From: CAIRTM01 sp963723235
GTDB lineage: Bacteria; Desulfobacterota; WTBG01; CAIYCZ01; CAIRTM01
Direction: 5' to 3'
Assembly (NCBI GenBank): GCA_963723235.1
Contig: CAVRPV010000013.1
Location: 70,987 to 134,986, forward strand
DNA: 64,000 bases
Made by a program: the position numbers and the translations under genes. Positions 35,618 through 47,753 of this stretch are shown here, piece by piece. Each line of letters begins with the position of its first letter. The stretch's first letter is position 1. The notes beneath the pieces are model-generated. The model saw only the letters and a program-made list of their open reading frames with translations. It was not told where the DNA came from and searched no databases.

Positions 35618-36742
35618 ATGGGAACCAACAATCTTGTTTTTCTGGAAGTCATTGAGTGGTTTGACGACAGCGGACAGGCACTCGTTCATCGCATCCCCGA
35701 AGAGGGTTCCGGTGAAATCAAATTCGGCGCGCAGCTGATCGTGCGCGAAAGCCAGGCTGCCGTGTTCTTTTACAACGGCAAGGCCTATGACGCGTTTCCG
35801 GCCGGACGCCATACCCTCAAAACCGCCAATATCCCGCTTTTGACCAAGGCCCTGAGCCTGCCCTGGGGCTTTACCAGCCCGCTGCGGGCCGAAGTCTATT
35901 TTGCCAACATGAAGGTGTTCACCAATTTACAATGGGGAACGCGCGACCCGGTTGCATTTAAGGACAGCGAGCTCGGCCTGATCCGTTTGCGCGCCTTCGG
36001 GGTTTTCAACATCCAGGTCATTCAGCCGGTGCTGTTCATCAACTCGCTGGTCGGCACGCAGGGCGTGTACACCACCGCGGAAATCGAGGAATACCTGAGC
36101 CGGGTGATTGTTTCGCGCTTCAATGATTATATCGGCGAAGAACTCGACTCGTTTATCAACCTGCCCGGCAAATACGATGCCATGGCCACAGGACTGCAAA
36201 AGCGGCTGGAGCGCGACTTCAGCCGCTTCGGCCTCGGCCTGCAGGCGCTCTACATCAACGCCATCACCCCGCCGCCCGAGGTGCAGCAGGCCATTGACGA
36301 TAAAAGCAAGCTGGGCGTGTTTGACGACCTGAACAAGCTGATGAAAATGAAAGCTGCCATGGCCTTTGAAAAGGCCGCCGGAAACGAAGGCGCAGCCGGT
36401 GCCGGCATGGGCATGGGAGCGGGTTTCATGCTGCCGGGAATGATGGGCTCGCCCCTGTTTCAAAACGCACCCCAGGGTGAAACGCCGCCAGCGGCGACAT
36501 GCCCGGACTGCAAAAACCCGGTCAGCCGCGACGCGCGCTTCTGCCCCGCCTGCGGACATCAGATTATGGTTGTTTCGCAGTGCTCCAGTTGCGGTAAAAA
36601 CCTGCCGCCCTCGGCCCGCTTCTGTTCGAAGTGCGGCGTAGAGCAGAATACAAAACCGCAGGCACGCCTGTGCTCGAAATGCGGCACTGAGAACCTGACC
36701 GACTCCGTGTTCTGCAACCAGTGCGGAGAAAAGATTGAATAG
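35618..36742 (+). CDS. SPFH-domain protein with three zinc ribbons (virion core protein-like, YdjI type)
   Basis: 374 residues. The N-terminal ~250 residues are an SPFH/band 7-like domain of the 'virion core protein' group (GAQLIVRESQAAVFFYNGKA, DAFPAGRHTLKTANIPLL). Then comes a Gly/Met-rich linker and three C2-C2 zinc ribbons (CPDC-CPAC, CSSC-CSKC, CSKC-CNQC). In Bacillus the homologue YdjI works with PspA and the zinc-ribbon protein YdjG at stressed membranes. GAGGGAA stands before the ATG. The downstream gene overlaps it by eight bases and is the likely partner. Confidence 0.85.
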   Translation: MGTNNLVFLEVIEWFDDSGQALVHRIPEEGSGEIKFGAQLIVRESQAAVFFYNGKAYDAFPAGRHTLKTANIPLLTKALSLPWGFTSPLRAEVYFANMKVFTNLQWGTRDPVAFKDSELGLIRLRAFGVFNIQVIQPVLFINSLVGTQGVYTTAEIEEYLSRVIVSRFNDYIGEELDSFINLPGKYDAMATGLQKRLERDFSRFGLGLQALYINAITPPPEVQQAIDDKSKLGVFDDLNKLMKMKAAMAFEKAAGNEGAAGAGMGMGAGFMLPGMMGSPLFQNAPQGETPPAATCPDCKNPVSRDARFCPACGHQIMVVSQCSSCGKNLPPSARFCSKCGVEQNTKPQARLCSKCGTENLTDSVFCNQCGEKIE

Positions 36743-37976
36743 CAACTGGGTCGTTGAGCACTCCTGCCCGCAATGCGGGGCTCCGGTGCAGCTGAACGAA
36801 ACCGACCGGGTTCTGTCCTGCGGATTCTGCCGGGTGCGGCATCTGCTGATGGCGCCCGGATTCTTTAACTTCTGCCTGCCCCCGCGCATCCCGCGCGATG
36901 ATATTTTTTATATACCCTACTGGCATGTGCGCGGCATGGCCTTTACCTGCGCCAGCAGCGCTGTCAGGTTCCGGGTGGTGGACATCAGCCGCCGCGCCTC
37001 AGAGTTCGATTTCACGCCGCCCACGCTGGGCCTGAGGCCGCAGGCCATGAAGCTGCGCTTTGCCGCAGCCGACGAAAAGTCTTTTTTTGTATCGCGCCGC
37101 GGGGAAGCCCGCGAGATGCTGCTGGGGGCCGACGCCTGGACAACAATCGATTCGCTGAGCGCGCGCGAGCAGGTATTTATGCGCGAGTTGATCGGGGAAA
37201 CCTGCAGCGTGATCTACGCGCCGTTTTATTACAAGGACAAAACGTTTTATGACGCCGTGCTTGACCGCCCTGTCCACCGCATCCCTTTGGACGAAAAAGC
37301 ACCGGATTTGAAGGGCAAGCGCGATCCGGGCGGACAGATCTCCTTTATACCCGCGCTGTGCCCGCAATGCGGCTGGGATCTTGAAGGCGAAAAGGAGAGC
37401 TGCGTTTTTATCTGCCGCAACTGCGAAAGCGCCTGGGAATCGGTTGCGGGATCGCTGAAATCAGTTCCGTTCGGGGTTGCCGAAACCCGCGAGAGCGCCG
37501 TGCTGCATGTGCCCTTCTGGCGCATGCAGGCCCGCATCGACGGCATAAGCCTTGAAACTTTTGCCGACCTTGTCCGGTTTGCCAATCTTCCCAAAGCTGT
37601 CAAGCCCGAATTCGAACAGCAACGTTTAAGCTTCTGGGCGCCGGCCTTCAAGATCAAGCCCAACCTTTTCGTGCGCCTTCTGCAGCAGCTGACCGTTCTG
37701 CAGCCCGACCTTGCCGAAAGCACCCGGCTGAAGAATCTCAATCTCTCTCCGGCAACCCTGCCAAAAAGCGAGGCCGCTGAAAGCATAAAGATCGCCCTTG
37801 CAGGCCTTGCCACAAGGAAGAACGAATTTTTCCCGCTGCTGGAGGGCATCAGCGTCAATGTTACGGACAGCCGCCTTGTCTACCTGCCCTTTAACTCCAG
37901 CGGAAATGATCTCGTGCAAAGCCATTTCGGCTTCAGCCTGGAGCGCAACGCGTTTGATTTCGGCAGGAAGATATGA
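36735..37976 (+). CDS. Zinc-ribbon protein paired with the SPFH protein
   Basis: 413 residues from a TTG start that overlaps the previous stop. It has an N-terminal ribbon HSCPQCGAPVQLNETDR with CGFC, and a second near residue 212 (LCPQCGWDLEG, ICRNCESAW). The rest is alpha/beta without known motifs; membrane helices are not clear. By position it corresponds to the YdjG-like partner of SPFH proteins, but sequence similarity to YdjG cannot be checked here. It may deliver or bind at the membrane complex organised by the SPFH protein. Confidence 0.6.
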   Translation: MNSNWVVEHSCPQCGAPVQLNETDRVLSCGFCRVRHLLMAPGFFNFCLPPRIPRDDIFYIPYWHVRGMAFTCASSAVRFRVVDISRRASEFDFTPPTLGLRPQAMKLRFAAADEKSFFVSRRGEAREMLLGADAWTTIDSLSAREQVFMRELIGETCSVIYAPFYYKDKTFYDAVLDRPVHRIPLDEKAPDLKGKRDPGGQISFIPALCPQCGWDLEGEKESCVFICRNCESAWESVAGSLKSVPFGVAETRESAVLHVPFWRMQARIDGISLETFADLVRFANLPKAVKPEFEQQRLSFWAPAFKIKPNLFVRLLQQLTVLQPDLAESTRLKNLNLSPATLPKSEAAESIKIALAGLATRKNEFFPLLEGISVNVTDSRLVYLPFNSSGNDLVQSHFGFSLERNAFDFGRKI

Positions 37977-38054
37977 ACTGCAGGACAGGGAACGGGAAGC
38001 TGGTATCGAAACAATTATTCTTCAGCCCGCAGGGTGCGCGGTGTCTCCCTACTG

Positions 38055-38927
38055 CTACTTCAAAAAAGATATAAGCTCTGCTGAAACGTCTTCAGGAAAT
38101 TGTTCAGGCAGCCAGTGCCCTCCGTCAAAAGCCTTGCCGCGCACATCGAGAGCCATAGCCTGCCATTCGGCCAGAACATCGTAGAGAAGTCCCATGGCGC
38201 CTTTAGCTCCCCAGAGGACCAAAACCGGGCATTGCATTTTCTTCTCAAGATCATTTTTTTCATGCTCAAGGTCAATTGTTGCACCGGCGCGGTAATCCTC
38301 GCACATGGCGTGGAGCTTCGCAGGATTTGTGAAGCAGCGGAGATAATGGCAAAAGCTTCACGGTGATCACTCAGGTATCAAACCGCTAAAAGCCCAGGTT
38401 CGCAGAAAAAACTCTGCGCTGTTTCCAAGAATAGTTTCCGGCAGCGGCCCGAATAAGGAGAAACCAGTGGTAATACACAGTTGCAAATTCTTTTGTCAGA
38501 TGGGTGTACAATCTGTATGTCGGGACAACATCTATCAGAGCAAGCTTTTTTACAGCATCAGGATAGTCAATTGCCATGCGCTGCCCGACTCGCGCGCCGC
38601 GGTCATGCCCCACGACGGCAAAATGATCAAAACCCAGACTGCGCATTACCTCGATCTGATCCGGCCATTCCCTCTGGAATACCCCTCATGGCTGCTTCCT
38701 TCGGCGGGGATGCTGCCGTCGCCATAGCCGCGCAAATCATTTGCAATAACGGTAAAATGCGCGGCCAGCATCGGAGCCACCCGATGCCATTCTACATGCG
38801 ACTGCGGCCAGCCATGCAAAAGAAGCACGGCGGCCCGCTTCCGCCCATAACGCCATTAATCTCGGCGCCTGACGTTGCAATACGGATGGGCTTAAACCCG
38901 GGAAAAGCGTCACTATCTGTTTTCATA
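38055..38927 (-). CDS. Alpha/beta hydrolase of the haloacetate dehalogenase/epoxide hydrolase type (several frame slips)
   Basis: The ATG at 38927 (MKTDSDAFPGFKPIRIATSG, with AGAGG upstream) and three further frames join into about 290 residues. Landmarks: oxyanion-side motif LLLHGWPQSHVEW, nucleophile aspartate in VVGHDRGARVG, and the catalytic histidine in DGGHWLPEQFPE. Asp as nucleophile (GHDRGA) places it with haloalkane/fluoroacetate dehalogenases and epoxide hydrolases rather than esterases. Slips lie near 38842, 38690, 38390 and 38310. Its start overlaps the end of larB by 15 bases, so the two are translated together. Confidence 0.72.
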
Positions 38928-39714
38928 ATTGCCTCTGCAGGCATGCTCAATTGTCGGCTTACAGCTTTCGCGGTTGATCAGGCTGGCGAAATAGCCCGCG
39001 CCGAAGCCGTTGTCGATGTTGACCACGGTAACGCCCGCGGCGCAGGTGTTGAGCATGCCGAGCAGGGCCGCGATGCCGCCGAAGCTGGCGCCGTAGCCGA
39101 TGCTGGTGGGCACGGCGATGACCGGGCCGCGACACAAGCCCCCCGACCACGCTGGGCAGCGCCCCTTCCATTCCGGCCACCACGATCATGCACATTGCGC
39201 CGAGCGTATCGATCGCCCCTGCCATCAGCCGGTGAATGCCCGCCACGCCGACATCGTAGAGATGTTCGACACGGTTGCCCATGATCTGCGCGGTCAGCAA
39301 AGCTTCCTCGGCAACCGGAATGTCGGATGTGCCGGCAGATATCACCAGTATCAGGCCTTTGCCCTGCAGGGGGATTTTACCCGAGATAAGCGTGAGCACC
39401 CGTGAGTCGGGATAATATTTTGCTTTCGGAAAGCGCTTCTTTATCTGTTTGGCCTTAGCGGCATCGATGCGGGTGGCCAGAATGGGATGATTGCGCGGCA
39501 GCATGTTGCCCATGATGCCGATGATCTGGGCGGCGGTTTTGCCTTCACCGTATATGACCTCGGGAAAACCCTGCCGGATGGTGCGGTGATGATCGACCGC
39601 GGCATAGCCCAGATCCTCGAAGGGCAAAGTTTTAAGACGCTCAAGCGCAGACGCAGCCGTCATTGCGCCTGCGGCAACTGATTGCAGAATTTTTTCAATA
39701 TCCTGTTCCTTCAT
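38913..39714 (-). CDS. larB: Pyridinium-3,5-biscarboxylic acid mononucleotide synthase LarB (frameshift near 39135)
   Basis: LarB carboxylates nicotinic acid adenine dinucleotide in the synthesis of the nickel-pincer cofactor of lactate racemase. It resembles PurE in its C-terminal half: VISAGTSDIPVAEEAL, LYDVGVAGIHRL and VVAGMEGALPSVVGGLV, then in the next frame PVIAVPTSIGYGASFGG, LNTCAAGVTVVNIDNGFGA. Joined length is about 266 residues. ATG 39714 has GGGGAAG upstream. No larA, larC or larE is in the window. The hydrolase gene follows with a 15-base overlap. Confidence 0.88.
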
Positions 39715-39754
39715 GGTGCTTCCCCGTGCATTAGAAATGGTGATCCCGTAAAAG

Positions 39755-39832
39755 TTGTCACACCGGTGAAAACCGGTGTCCAGTGTTTTTGCAAGTGACT
39801 GAAATCCTGGATTCCGGCCTTCGCCGGAATGA
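39755..39832. repeat. Pair of small hairpin repeats upstream of larB
   Basis: ACACCGGTgaaaACCGGTGT at 39760-39779 and ATTCCGGCCTTCGCCGGAAT at 39811-39830. The second type is a dispersed repeat found in many proteobacteria; a related piece is at about 30245. Confidence 0.6.
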
Positions 39833-39913
39833 CTGAAAAAGTCAAACCTGACTTTTTGCGGCTTCCTCAAAAATGACAGAAACCCTTTTTTGCAGGCTTA
39901 TATTCCCGGCCTG

Positions 39914-40843
39914 CTAATCGAGAATGCGCAACTGCTCTCCGGGGCCGTTAATGCGTGCCGATGCAGGTCACCTCAATCCCGACCTTCCGGCTGCATTCCT
40001 CAACGGCTTTGCGGCGGGCGGGGCGCGGCAGTGAAGAGCAGCTCATAATCTTCGCCCCCGCACACAGCAGGGGCGTAATAATCATCGCTCAGCGAAGGAC
40101 ACTGCCGCTGATACGCCCGCGAAAGCGGCAAACGCTCACAATGGATATCAGCCCCGACACAACTCTCCTCAAGAATATGGCCAAGATCTGCGGCGAGCCC
40201 GTCACTGATATCGATCATGCTGGTTGCAAGTCCTGCCCCGGCAAGCGCGCTGTCCCAGCGCCAAGCGCGGTTCAGGATCACAATGCCTGCGGATAAGATG
40301 ATTGCGTGGTGAAGCCGTGAGAGCCCTGCTGCAAAAGCGTTAACCCCAGCGCCGAATCACCCAGCGTGCCGCTGACAAAGATCAGGTCGCCGGGACGGGC
40401 GCCGCAACGGTATACAATCCGGCGCGGGTGTGCGCTGCCGATCAGCGTGACGGCAATCGAAAGCCCGTTGCTTGAGGCAACCGTATCGCCGCCCAGCAGC
40501 GCGACATTGAAGCGCTTTGCCTGGGAGTGCATGCCGCGATACAAAGCGCGCACAAAATCAAGCGAGAGGTGCGAAGGAAGAGAAAGGCCGACAAGGTAGT
40601 ACAGCGGGCGGCCGCCCATGGCCGCAATGTCGCTTATATTGACGGCCAGGCTTTTGCGACCAAGAAGATACGGGGTGGTTGTGTCCAGACTGAAATGAAC
40701 GGATTCGTTCAGGACATCCGTGGTTGCCAGGAACCGGTCTTGACCCGAGGCAGGTAAAAACAGCCGCGTCATCGCCGATTGCGCGCACAATATCAGGACG
40801 GTCGCAAGCGCTCCCGCGGGCGATCAGCTCAATCAGGCCAAAT

Positions 40844-40858
<15 letters not shown>
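39914..40858 (-). CDS. thiL: Thiamine-monophosphate kinase (several frame slips)
   Basis: It phosphorylates thiamine monophosphate to thiamine diphosphate. Motifs lie in order across frames: SSVGEFGLIELIARG, AIGDDAAVF, TTDVLNESVHF, AVNISDIAAMGGRP, LLGGDTVAS, MIDISDGLAADLGHI and CGGEDYELLFT; the tail ends NGPGEQLRILD at 39916. Slips lie near 40758, 40282, 40030 and 39957. Total length of about 314 codons matches ThiL. The start codon is not clear: the N-terminal SSVGEFG lies where the lon stop codon is, so the true start probably overlaps the lon end and may itself be hidden by an indel. Confidence 0.82.
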
Positions 40859-43292
<2,434 letters not shown>

Positions 43293-43377
43293 CTAATTTT
43301 TCCACCTTTATATGATTTTTTCCACGGATTTGACTGTTGCGAAACGACAGTCTCAGTAGTATTTCAGAAGCTTATCC

Positions 43378-43405
43378 AATATAACCATTTTTTCCGCAGG
43401 GTCAA
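43378..43405 (-). promoter_or_regulatory. Predicted promoter of lon
   Basis: TTGACC (43405-43400), 16 bases, TATATT (43383-43378) on the minus strand, about 85 bases before the lon ATG. GGTGG precedes the ATG. Confidence 0.55.
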
Positions 43406-43497
43406 GCGGTAGTTTTCACCCGGGGCATGCCGTGCGCCTTAACATACCGACATTGCAGGGGAAAACACTACCGGCACATGCTATTTTGGCTTTTTGA

Positions 43498-43526
43498 TTG
43501 ACAAACATCAGGACGCATTGTTTAAT
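43498..43526 (+). promoter_or_regulatory. Predicted promoter of the DUF362-fxsA genes
   Basis: TTGACA at 43498-43503, 17 bases, TTTAAT at 43521-43526. It lies about 120 bases before the DUF362 start. The rest of the 353-base gap between lon and this gene holds no gene that I can see. Confidence 0.5.
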
Positions 43527-43645
43527 GCGCACAGTTCCATCTGCCGGCTTTCCGGCGAGCATCGGACGGCACATGGCCTCCTGTCGATCATCGGGAACAG
43601 CCCTGCAGGCGACCCGGGCCTCCGTATTAAAAAAAAGCCTGCGCC

Positions 43646-44771
43646 ATGCCCTTACTCTCACTTGCAAAGATCAGTCGCAACGATATCGCCTCCGCTCTTG
43701 AGCGCGCCCTGGCACCATTCAGCGACCAAATCCCCTTCCGGGACAAGCGAATTTTAATCAAACCAAACCTGGTGGAACCGCTGCCCTGCAGCTCAGGCCA
43801 AACCACCAACCCGGATCTGGTGGAAGCCCTTGTGCTGTGGTGCCGCGCTCATGGCGCGGCTGAAATCGCCATCGGTGAAGGTCCGAGTTATTTCCAGCCC
43901 CGCCGGGACCTGAACGCGTGCTTTGAGCGTACCGGCATGGCTGCTGTTGCCCGGCGCCAGGGGATTCGCTGGATTTTATTTGATGATGGGCGCTTTCGCA
44001 CGTTTCGCGAGTACAGCCCCGAAACCCCGCCGGTATTCAATCTCTCGGAGCATGCTTTCTGCTGGGACCACATCATCAATGTGCCGGTACCGAAAACCCA
44101 TTATCTGACCACGGTCTCGATTGCCATGAAAAACCTCAAGGGGTTTATCCTGCGCGAAGAAAAACCCTCCTTTCATTACTGCGGCCGCAGATGGCATTCA
44201 CGGCGCGGTGGCGCAGCTGTGCACCATCATTCGCCCGAGCCTGAATGTGGTTGACTGCAGCTTGCCGCTGCACTGTGATCTTCCTTTTCTTATTGCCGGC
44301 GAAGATATTGTTGCCGTTGACGCGTTTACCACCGCCCTCATGGGAATAAATCCCGACAGCATTCAAACAATAGCACTGGGGCATGCCGCGGGTCTTGGTG
44401 AGCGTGATCTGTCGAGCATTGACGTAACCGGCGATGACCTCAGCGGTATCAGCATGCGCTGCGAATCCCCGCACGCATATGTCAGGCGCGCTTTCCCCAC
44501 GCTGCGCCTGCATGCCTCACGGGCGTGCAGCGGCTGCCTGATTCCGCTGTTTGCCGCCCTGCGAAGGCTTGAAAACCTCGGGCACCGCTGTTCCCGGGAG
44601 ATAGTGAGCGGCAAGGAGCCCGAATGTGAACGCATCCATAACGCCGTTTTCATCGGCACGTGCGCCTGCACGCCCGGCGCCTGCGGGCCACAGCTGGCGC
44701 ACTGCCCGCCTTCAAAAGAAGCGGTATTTGAGTTTTTGAAAGAAAATCTTCCCGAAAAAGGTCTGACATGA
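43646..44771 (+). CDS. DUF362 family protein (frameshift near 44195)
   Basis: About 374 residues. DUF362 landmarks are RILIKPNLVEPLP, TTNPDLVEALVLWCR, EIAIGEGPS, VPVPKTHYLTTVSIAMKNLKG and, after the slip, GIHGAVAQLCTIIRP, LNVVDCS and AVDAFTTALMGI. The C-terminus has several cysteines (SRACSGCLIP, GTCACTPGAC) that could bind a metal or cluster. The family is common in anaerobes; its function is not established. Its stop overlaps the fxsA start by four bases. Confidence 0.8.
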
Positions 44772-45163
44772 TGGCAAAACTGCTTGTGTTCTTTATCGTG
44801 GTTCCGATGGTGGAACTTGCGCTTCTCATCAAACTGGGATCGCTCATCGGCGTCCTTGATACGATACTGTTGATTGTTTTTACCGGAGCAGTCGGCGCCA
44901 TACTGGTGCGCACTGCCGGCATTCAGTGCCTTTTTACCGTGCGGCAGCAGCTCCAATCCGGCATGTTCCCGGCCGATGAGCTGTGCAACGGGCTTTTAAT
45001 ACTCATTGCCGGTGCGCTGCTGATAACACCCGGGCTGCTGACAGATATTACCGGATTTGCGCTGCTGGTTCCGGCTGTACGCTCCGTGATTAAAACCAGA
45101 CTGCGCGCATATCTTGAAAGAAAGCTGACAAGCGTACACGTCGCATACCCGGACCGCGAATAA
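44768..45163 (+). CDS. fxsA: FxsA family membrane protein
   Basis: 131 residues with the FxsA pattern VVPMVELALLIKLGSLIGVLD, FTGAVGAILVRTAGI and GALLITPGLLTDITGFALL. Three or four hydrophobic segments make it an inner-membrane protein. In E. coli, overproduced FxsA relieves phage T7 exclusion by F; its own role is unknown. ATGA overlap with the DUF362 gene. The 244-base gap after it contains no obvious gene. Confidence 0.88.
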   Translation: MMAKLLVFFIVVPMVELALLIKLGSLIGVLDTILLIVFTGAVGAILVRTAGIQCLFTVRQQLQSGMFPADELCNGLLILIAGALLITPGLLTDITGFALLVPAVRSVIKTRLRAYLERKLTSVHVAYPDRE

Positions 45164-45407
45164 GCAGTATCCGGCCAGGCATACATAACGGGCATTTTGC
45201 CCAAGATACCGTTTTTTCTTATTAAACAAACTAGCATTTTGAACGATAACACTATATGGTGCAGAGGTAACGAAACTGTGCCTGACAAGCTGCCGATTGT
45301 CTTCGGCAGACGCGATGTTCCTGTGATACAATGGGCCTGTTCGTACATAGGTATGTCCGATAAAACACATACACCATAACCATGCCGAAAAGGAAACAAG
45401 TGTTCCC

Positions 45408-46364
45408 ATGACCAATGACACCCAGCTTGATACATTGCGCGGAACTATACTTGCCGTTGATGACAGCCCGACCATCCGCAAACTGGTCAGCATGACCATG
45501 GAGGGACAGGGCTATCGGGTTGTCGTCGCCTCCGACGGCATTGAAGCGCTTGCCATTCTCAAGGACGAAAACCCTGATTTAATCCTGTGCGATGTTGCGA
45601 TGCCGAAGCTGGACGGATACCAGCTCTGTAAAATCATTAAAAACAGCACCGACACCAAGCATATCCCCGTGGTGATGCTCTCCGGTAAAGACGGCCTGTT
45701 TGACAAGGTGCGCGGCAAAATGGCGGGCTGTTCCAACTATATAACCAAACCGTTTGAACCGGACCTTTTGATTTCTGAAGTCAGGAAATATGTAAAACCC
45801 GCGCTGATTCCGATGTCTCCGAACAAACCGAAGAAAAAAACTCCCGAGACTCAACAAAATTATAATCAGACAGCCGGAGAAACCGGGGCCGCGCATGAGG
45901 ACGCTGCTGTCGATATGCGCGCCCTCTCCGACCAGCTTGCAGGCCTGGTTCTGCCGGACAATGCTCATAACAACCCTGCGGCCAATGCAAAGGATTTCAA
46001 CATCCGGTTGACGCAGCAAGAACCAGAGATGGTTTCAGTACGCGCCGATGATTTACCGCCGCTGCCGGACGAGACGCAACCAATGCCAATGCCACCGCCC
46101 CCGCAACACTTCCAGCGCGAAACGCCAAAGCCGGCAGCAGTTTCTTCCGTTGCCGCTGCAGGGACAGAACTTGACAAACTGCTCGCCGAGCTTAACCAGG
46201 ATGACGATATCGATATACCCGCCCGCCCCCGTGAGCCGTTCCGCTCGCGCTGCCCGGGCTGCCGCACTGTTTTCAGAAACGTGCGGCCTGATGACTATGA
46301 CAAACACGCACGCTGTAAAAAATGCGGCTCCCGATTCCATCTGGGCGATCATCTGGTTGTATAA
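45408..46364 (+). CDS. Response regulator with long linker and C-terminal zinc ribbon
   Basis: 318 residues. The receiver domain (about 12-130) has VDDSPTIRKLV, aspartate in LCDVAMPKLDG and lysine in ITKPFEPD. Residues about 150-275 are a disordered Pro/Gln-rich linker. The C-terminus is an MJ0042-like zinc ribbon with cysteines at about 282, 285, 303 and 306. It opens the chemosensory-type cluster and is followed after 29 bases by a DUF4388 protein. A matching ribbon occurs at the N-terminus of the CheW protein in the same cluster, so the two may share a partner. Confidence 0.82.
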   Translation: MTNDTQLDTLRGTILAVDDSPTIRKLVSMTMEGQGYRVVVASDGIEALAILKDENPDLILCDVAMPKLDGYQLCKIIKNSTDTKHIPVVMLSGKDGLFDKVRGKMAGCSNYITKPFEPDLLISEVRKYVKPALIPMSPNKPKKKTPETQQNYNQTAGETGAAHEDAAVDMRALSDQLAGLVLPDNAHNNPAANAKDFNIRLTQQEPEMVSVRADDLPPLPDETQPMPMPPPPQHFQRETPKPAAVSSVAAAGTELDKLLAELNQDDDIDIPARPREPFRSRCPGCRTVFRNVRPDDYDKHARCKKCGSRFHLGDHLVV

Positions 46365-46393
46365 TCACACAGCTGCGACGGAGATAGTTATAC

Positions 46394-47284
46394 ATGGCCA
46401 CTGAAGGCGATCTTAAAGAAATTGGAATGACGTCGCTGATACAGATGATTTGTCTGGAAAACTACCAGGCCACACTTTTGGTGAAGCGCGACCGGGAGGA
46501 AGGAATCATCTGCGTTAATGAGGGTGAAGTTATCCATGCCCAGACAGGCAATTTTATCGGAGAGCTTGCGTTTTATCGTCTGCTGAGCTGGAAAAAGGGC
46601 TCTTTTAAAATTTATGACCATGTTAAAACCCTGAAGCGTACGGTAAAGACACCATGGCGGCAGCTGCTCATGGAGGGGCTGCGCATGCTTGACGAATGGA
46701 ACGCGATTGAGGGCTACGAGGGACGCCGGCAGGAGGAATTGACTCCCGAGCAGGTTCAACAGGATCAAAATCTTGAAAAAGATTTAATCCTGCTGCTCTC
46801 ACAGTTTGAACAGCTCCAGACGCATATGTCCCAAACCGGGCGATTTAAACCATTTTTAGCCGGATTCAGCCGACGGGCAAAAAAACGCAAGGCCCTGCTT
46901 GCGCTGGAATTGCTGCCGAAAATGATCAATGATGTTGTGGCGTTTTCCGAAGAGCACCTCGAAGTTGGTGTCAATACGGGCAAGCTGTCGCGTGCCCTGG
47001 TTCGGGCGGGCGACATGTTCCCCCGGGCGCGCTTACTGCAGGCTGAGGAAAATCGCCTGTCCGCAGCGACCATCATTACGCTGTATGACAGCTGGACCGC
47101 GGATGCCGCGGGCCGGCAGCATACCTTTCATGATGTATGCCGCGGCATGCTGGATGTGCTGGAAACATATTTTTCAATGTTTGTTGCCTGCTTTCATTCG
47201 CCGCAAGCTGCCGAGCAGTGCCGGGAAGCCTGCAATGTTTTTATAACCGATTTGAGCTCTGCGGTTGATGAAATTATTTTCTGA
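46394..47284 (+). CDS. DUF4388 (PATAN-type) domain protein
   Basis: 296 residues. Residues 1-110 match the DUF4388 pattern (MATEGDLKEIGMTSLIQMIC, GIICVNEGEVIHAQTGN, GELAFYRLLSWKKGSFKIYD). The rest is helical, with a putative coiled coil at 115-160 and no known motif. In cyanobacteria and myxobacteria this domain occurs in PatA-type regulators and in proteins controlling motility. It lies between two response regulators, so protein-protein signalling is the best guess. Confidence 0.75.
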   Translation: MATEGDLKEIGMTSLIQMICLENYQATLLVKRDREEGIICVNEGEVIHAQTGNFIGELAFYRLLSWKKGSFKIYDHVKTLKRTVKTPWRQLLMEGLRMLDEWNAIEGYEGRRQEELTPEQVQQDQNLEKDLILLLSQFEQLQTHMSQTGRFKPFLAGFSRRAKKRKALLALELLPKMINDVVAFSEEHLEVGVNTGKLSRALVRAGDMFPRARLLQAEENRLSAATIITLYDSWTADAAGRQHTFHDVCRGMLDVLETYFSMFVACFHSPQAAEQCREACNVFITDLSSAVDEIIF

Positions 47285-47312
47285 TACGAGCGATACATGC
47301 AAGGAGCGGTTC

Positions 47313-47681
47313 ATGGCAACAGAGAAAATTCTTGTTGTAGATGACAGCCCGACCGAGCTGCAGCTCATGGTTGAACCGCTCATAGACCGGGGCTATCAGG
47401 TCATTACGGCAACAAATGGCATAGACGCGCTGGAAGCGGCAATCAAAGAACATCCCCGGCTGATTCTGCTCGATGTTCTGATGCCGGGGAAAAACGGCTT
47501 TCAGGTCTGCAGACAGCTCAAGACCGATCCGGCCACGCGTGATATAAAAATTATTATAGTCAGCAGCAAATGTCTGGAAAGTGATCGTTTCTGGGGTTTG
47601 AGGCAGGGCGCGGATGAATACCTCGCCAAACCGGTCAATGACGAAATACTGCTCCAGCATATCAGCGCTTTGCTGGGCTGA
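47313..47681 (+). CDS. CheY/PilH-like response regulator
   Basis: 122 residues, a single receiver: VVDDSPTELQL, aspartate in LLDVLMPGKNG, lysine in LAKPVND. CAAGGAG stands before the ATG at 47313. The sequence around the aspartate and the neighbours CheW-MCP-CheA suggest a PilH- or CheY-like role at the end of the phosphorelay. Confidence 0.88.
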   Translation: MATEKILVVDDSPTELQLMVEPLIDRGYQVITATNGIDALEAAIKEHPRLILLDVLMPGKNGFQVCRQLKTDPATRDIKIIIVSSKCLESDRFWGLRQGADEYLAKPVNDEILLQHISALLG

Positions 47682-47753
47682 AGCGATCAGGTCTCGTAAC
47701 CGGGTCCGGCCGCGTGCGTCTTTTGCCATGTAAAAAAAATAAATGGACACACT

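Noticed and set aside
35927..36889. 320-codon minus-strand ORF opposite the SPFH gene
   Set aside because: Shadow of a conserved gene; no ribosome binding site or recognisable motif.
44768..45163. fxsA considered as a phage-defence gene
   Set aside because: Its name comes from an overproduction effect on T7 exclusion; no other defence gene is next to it.
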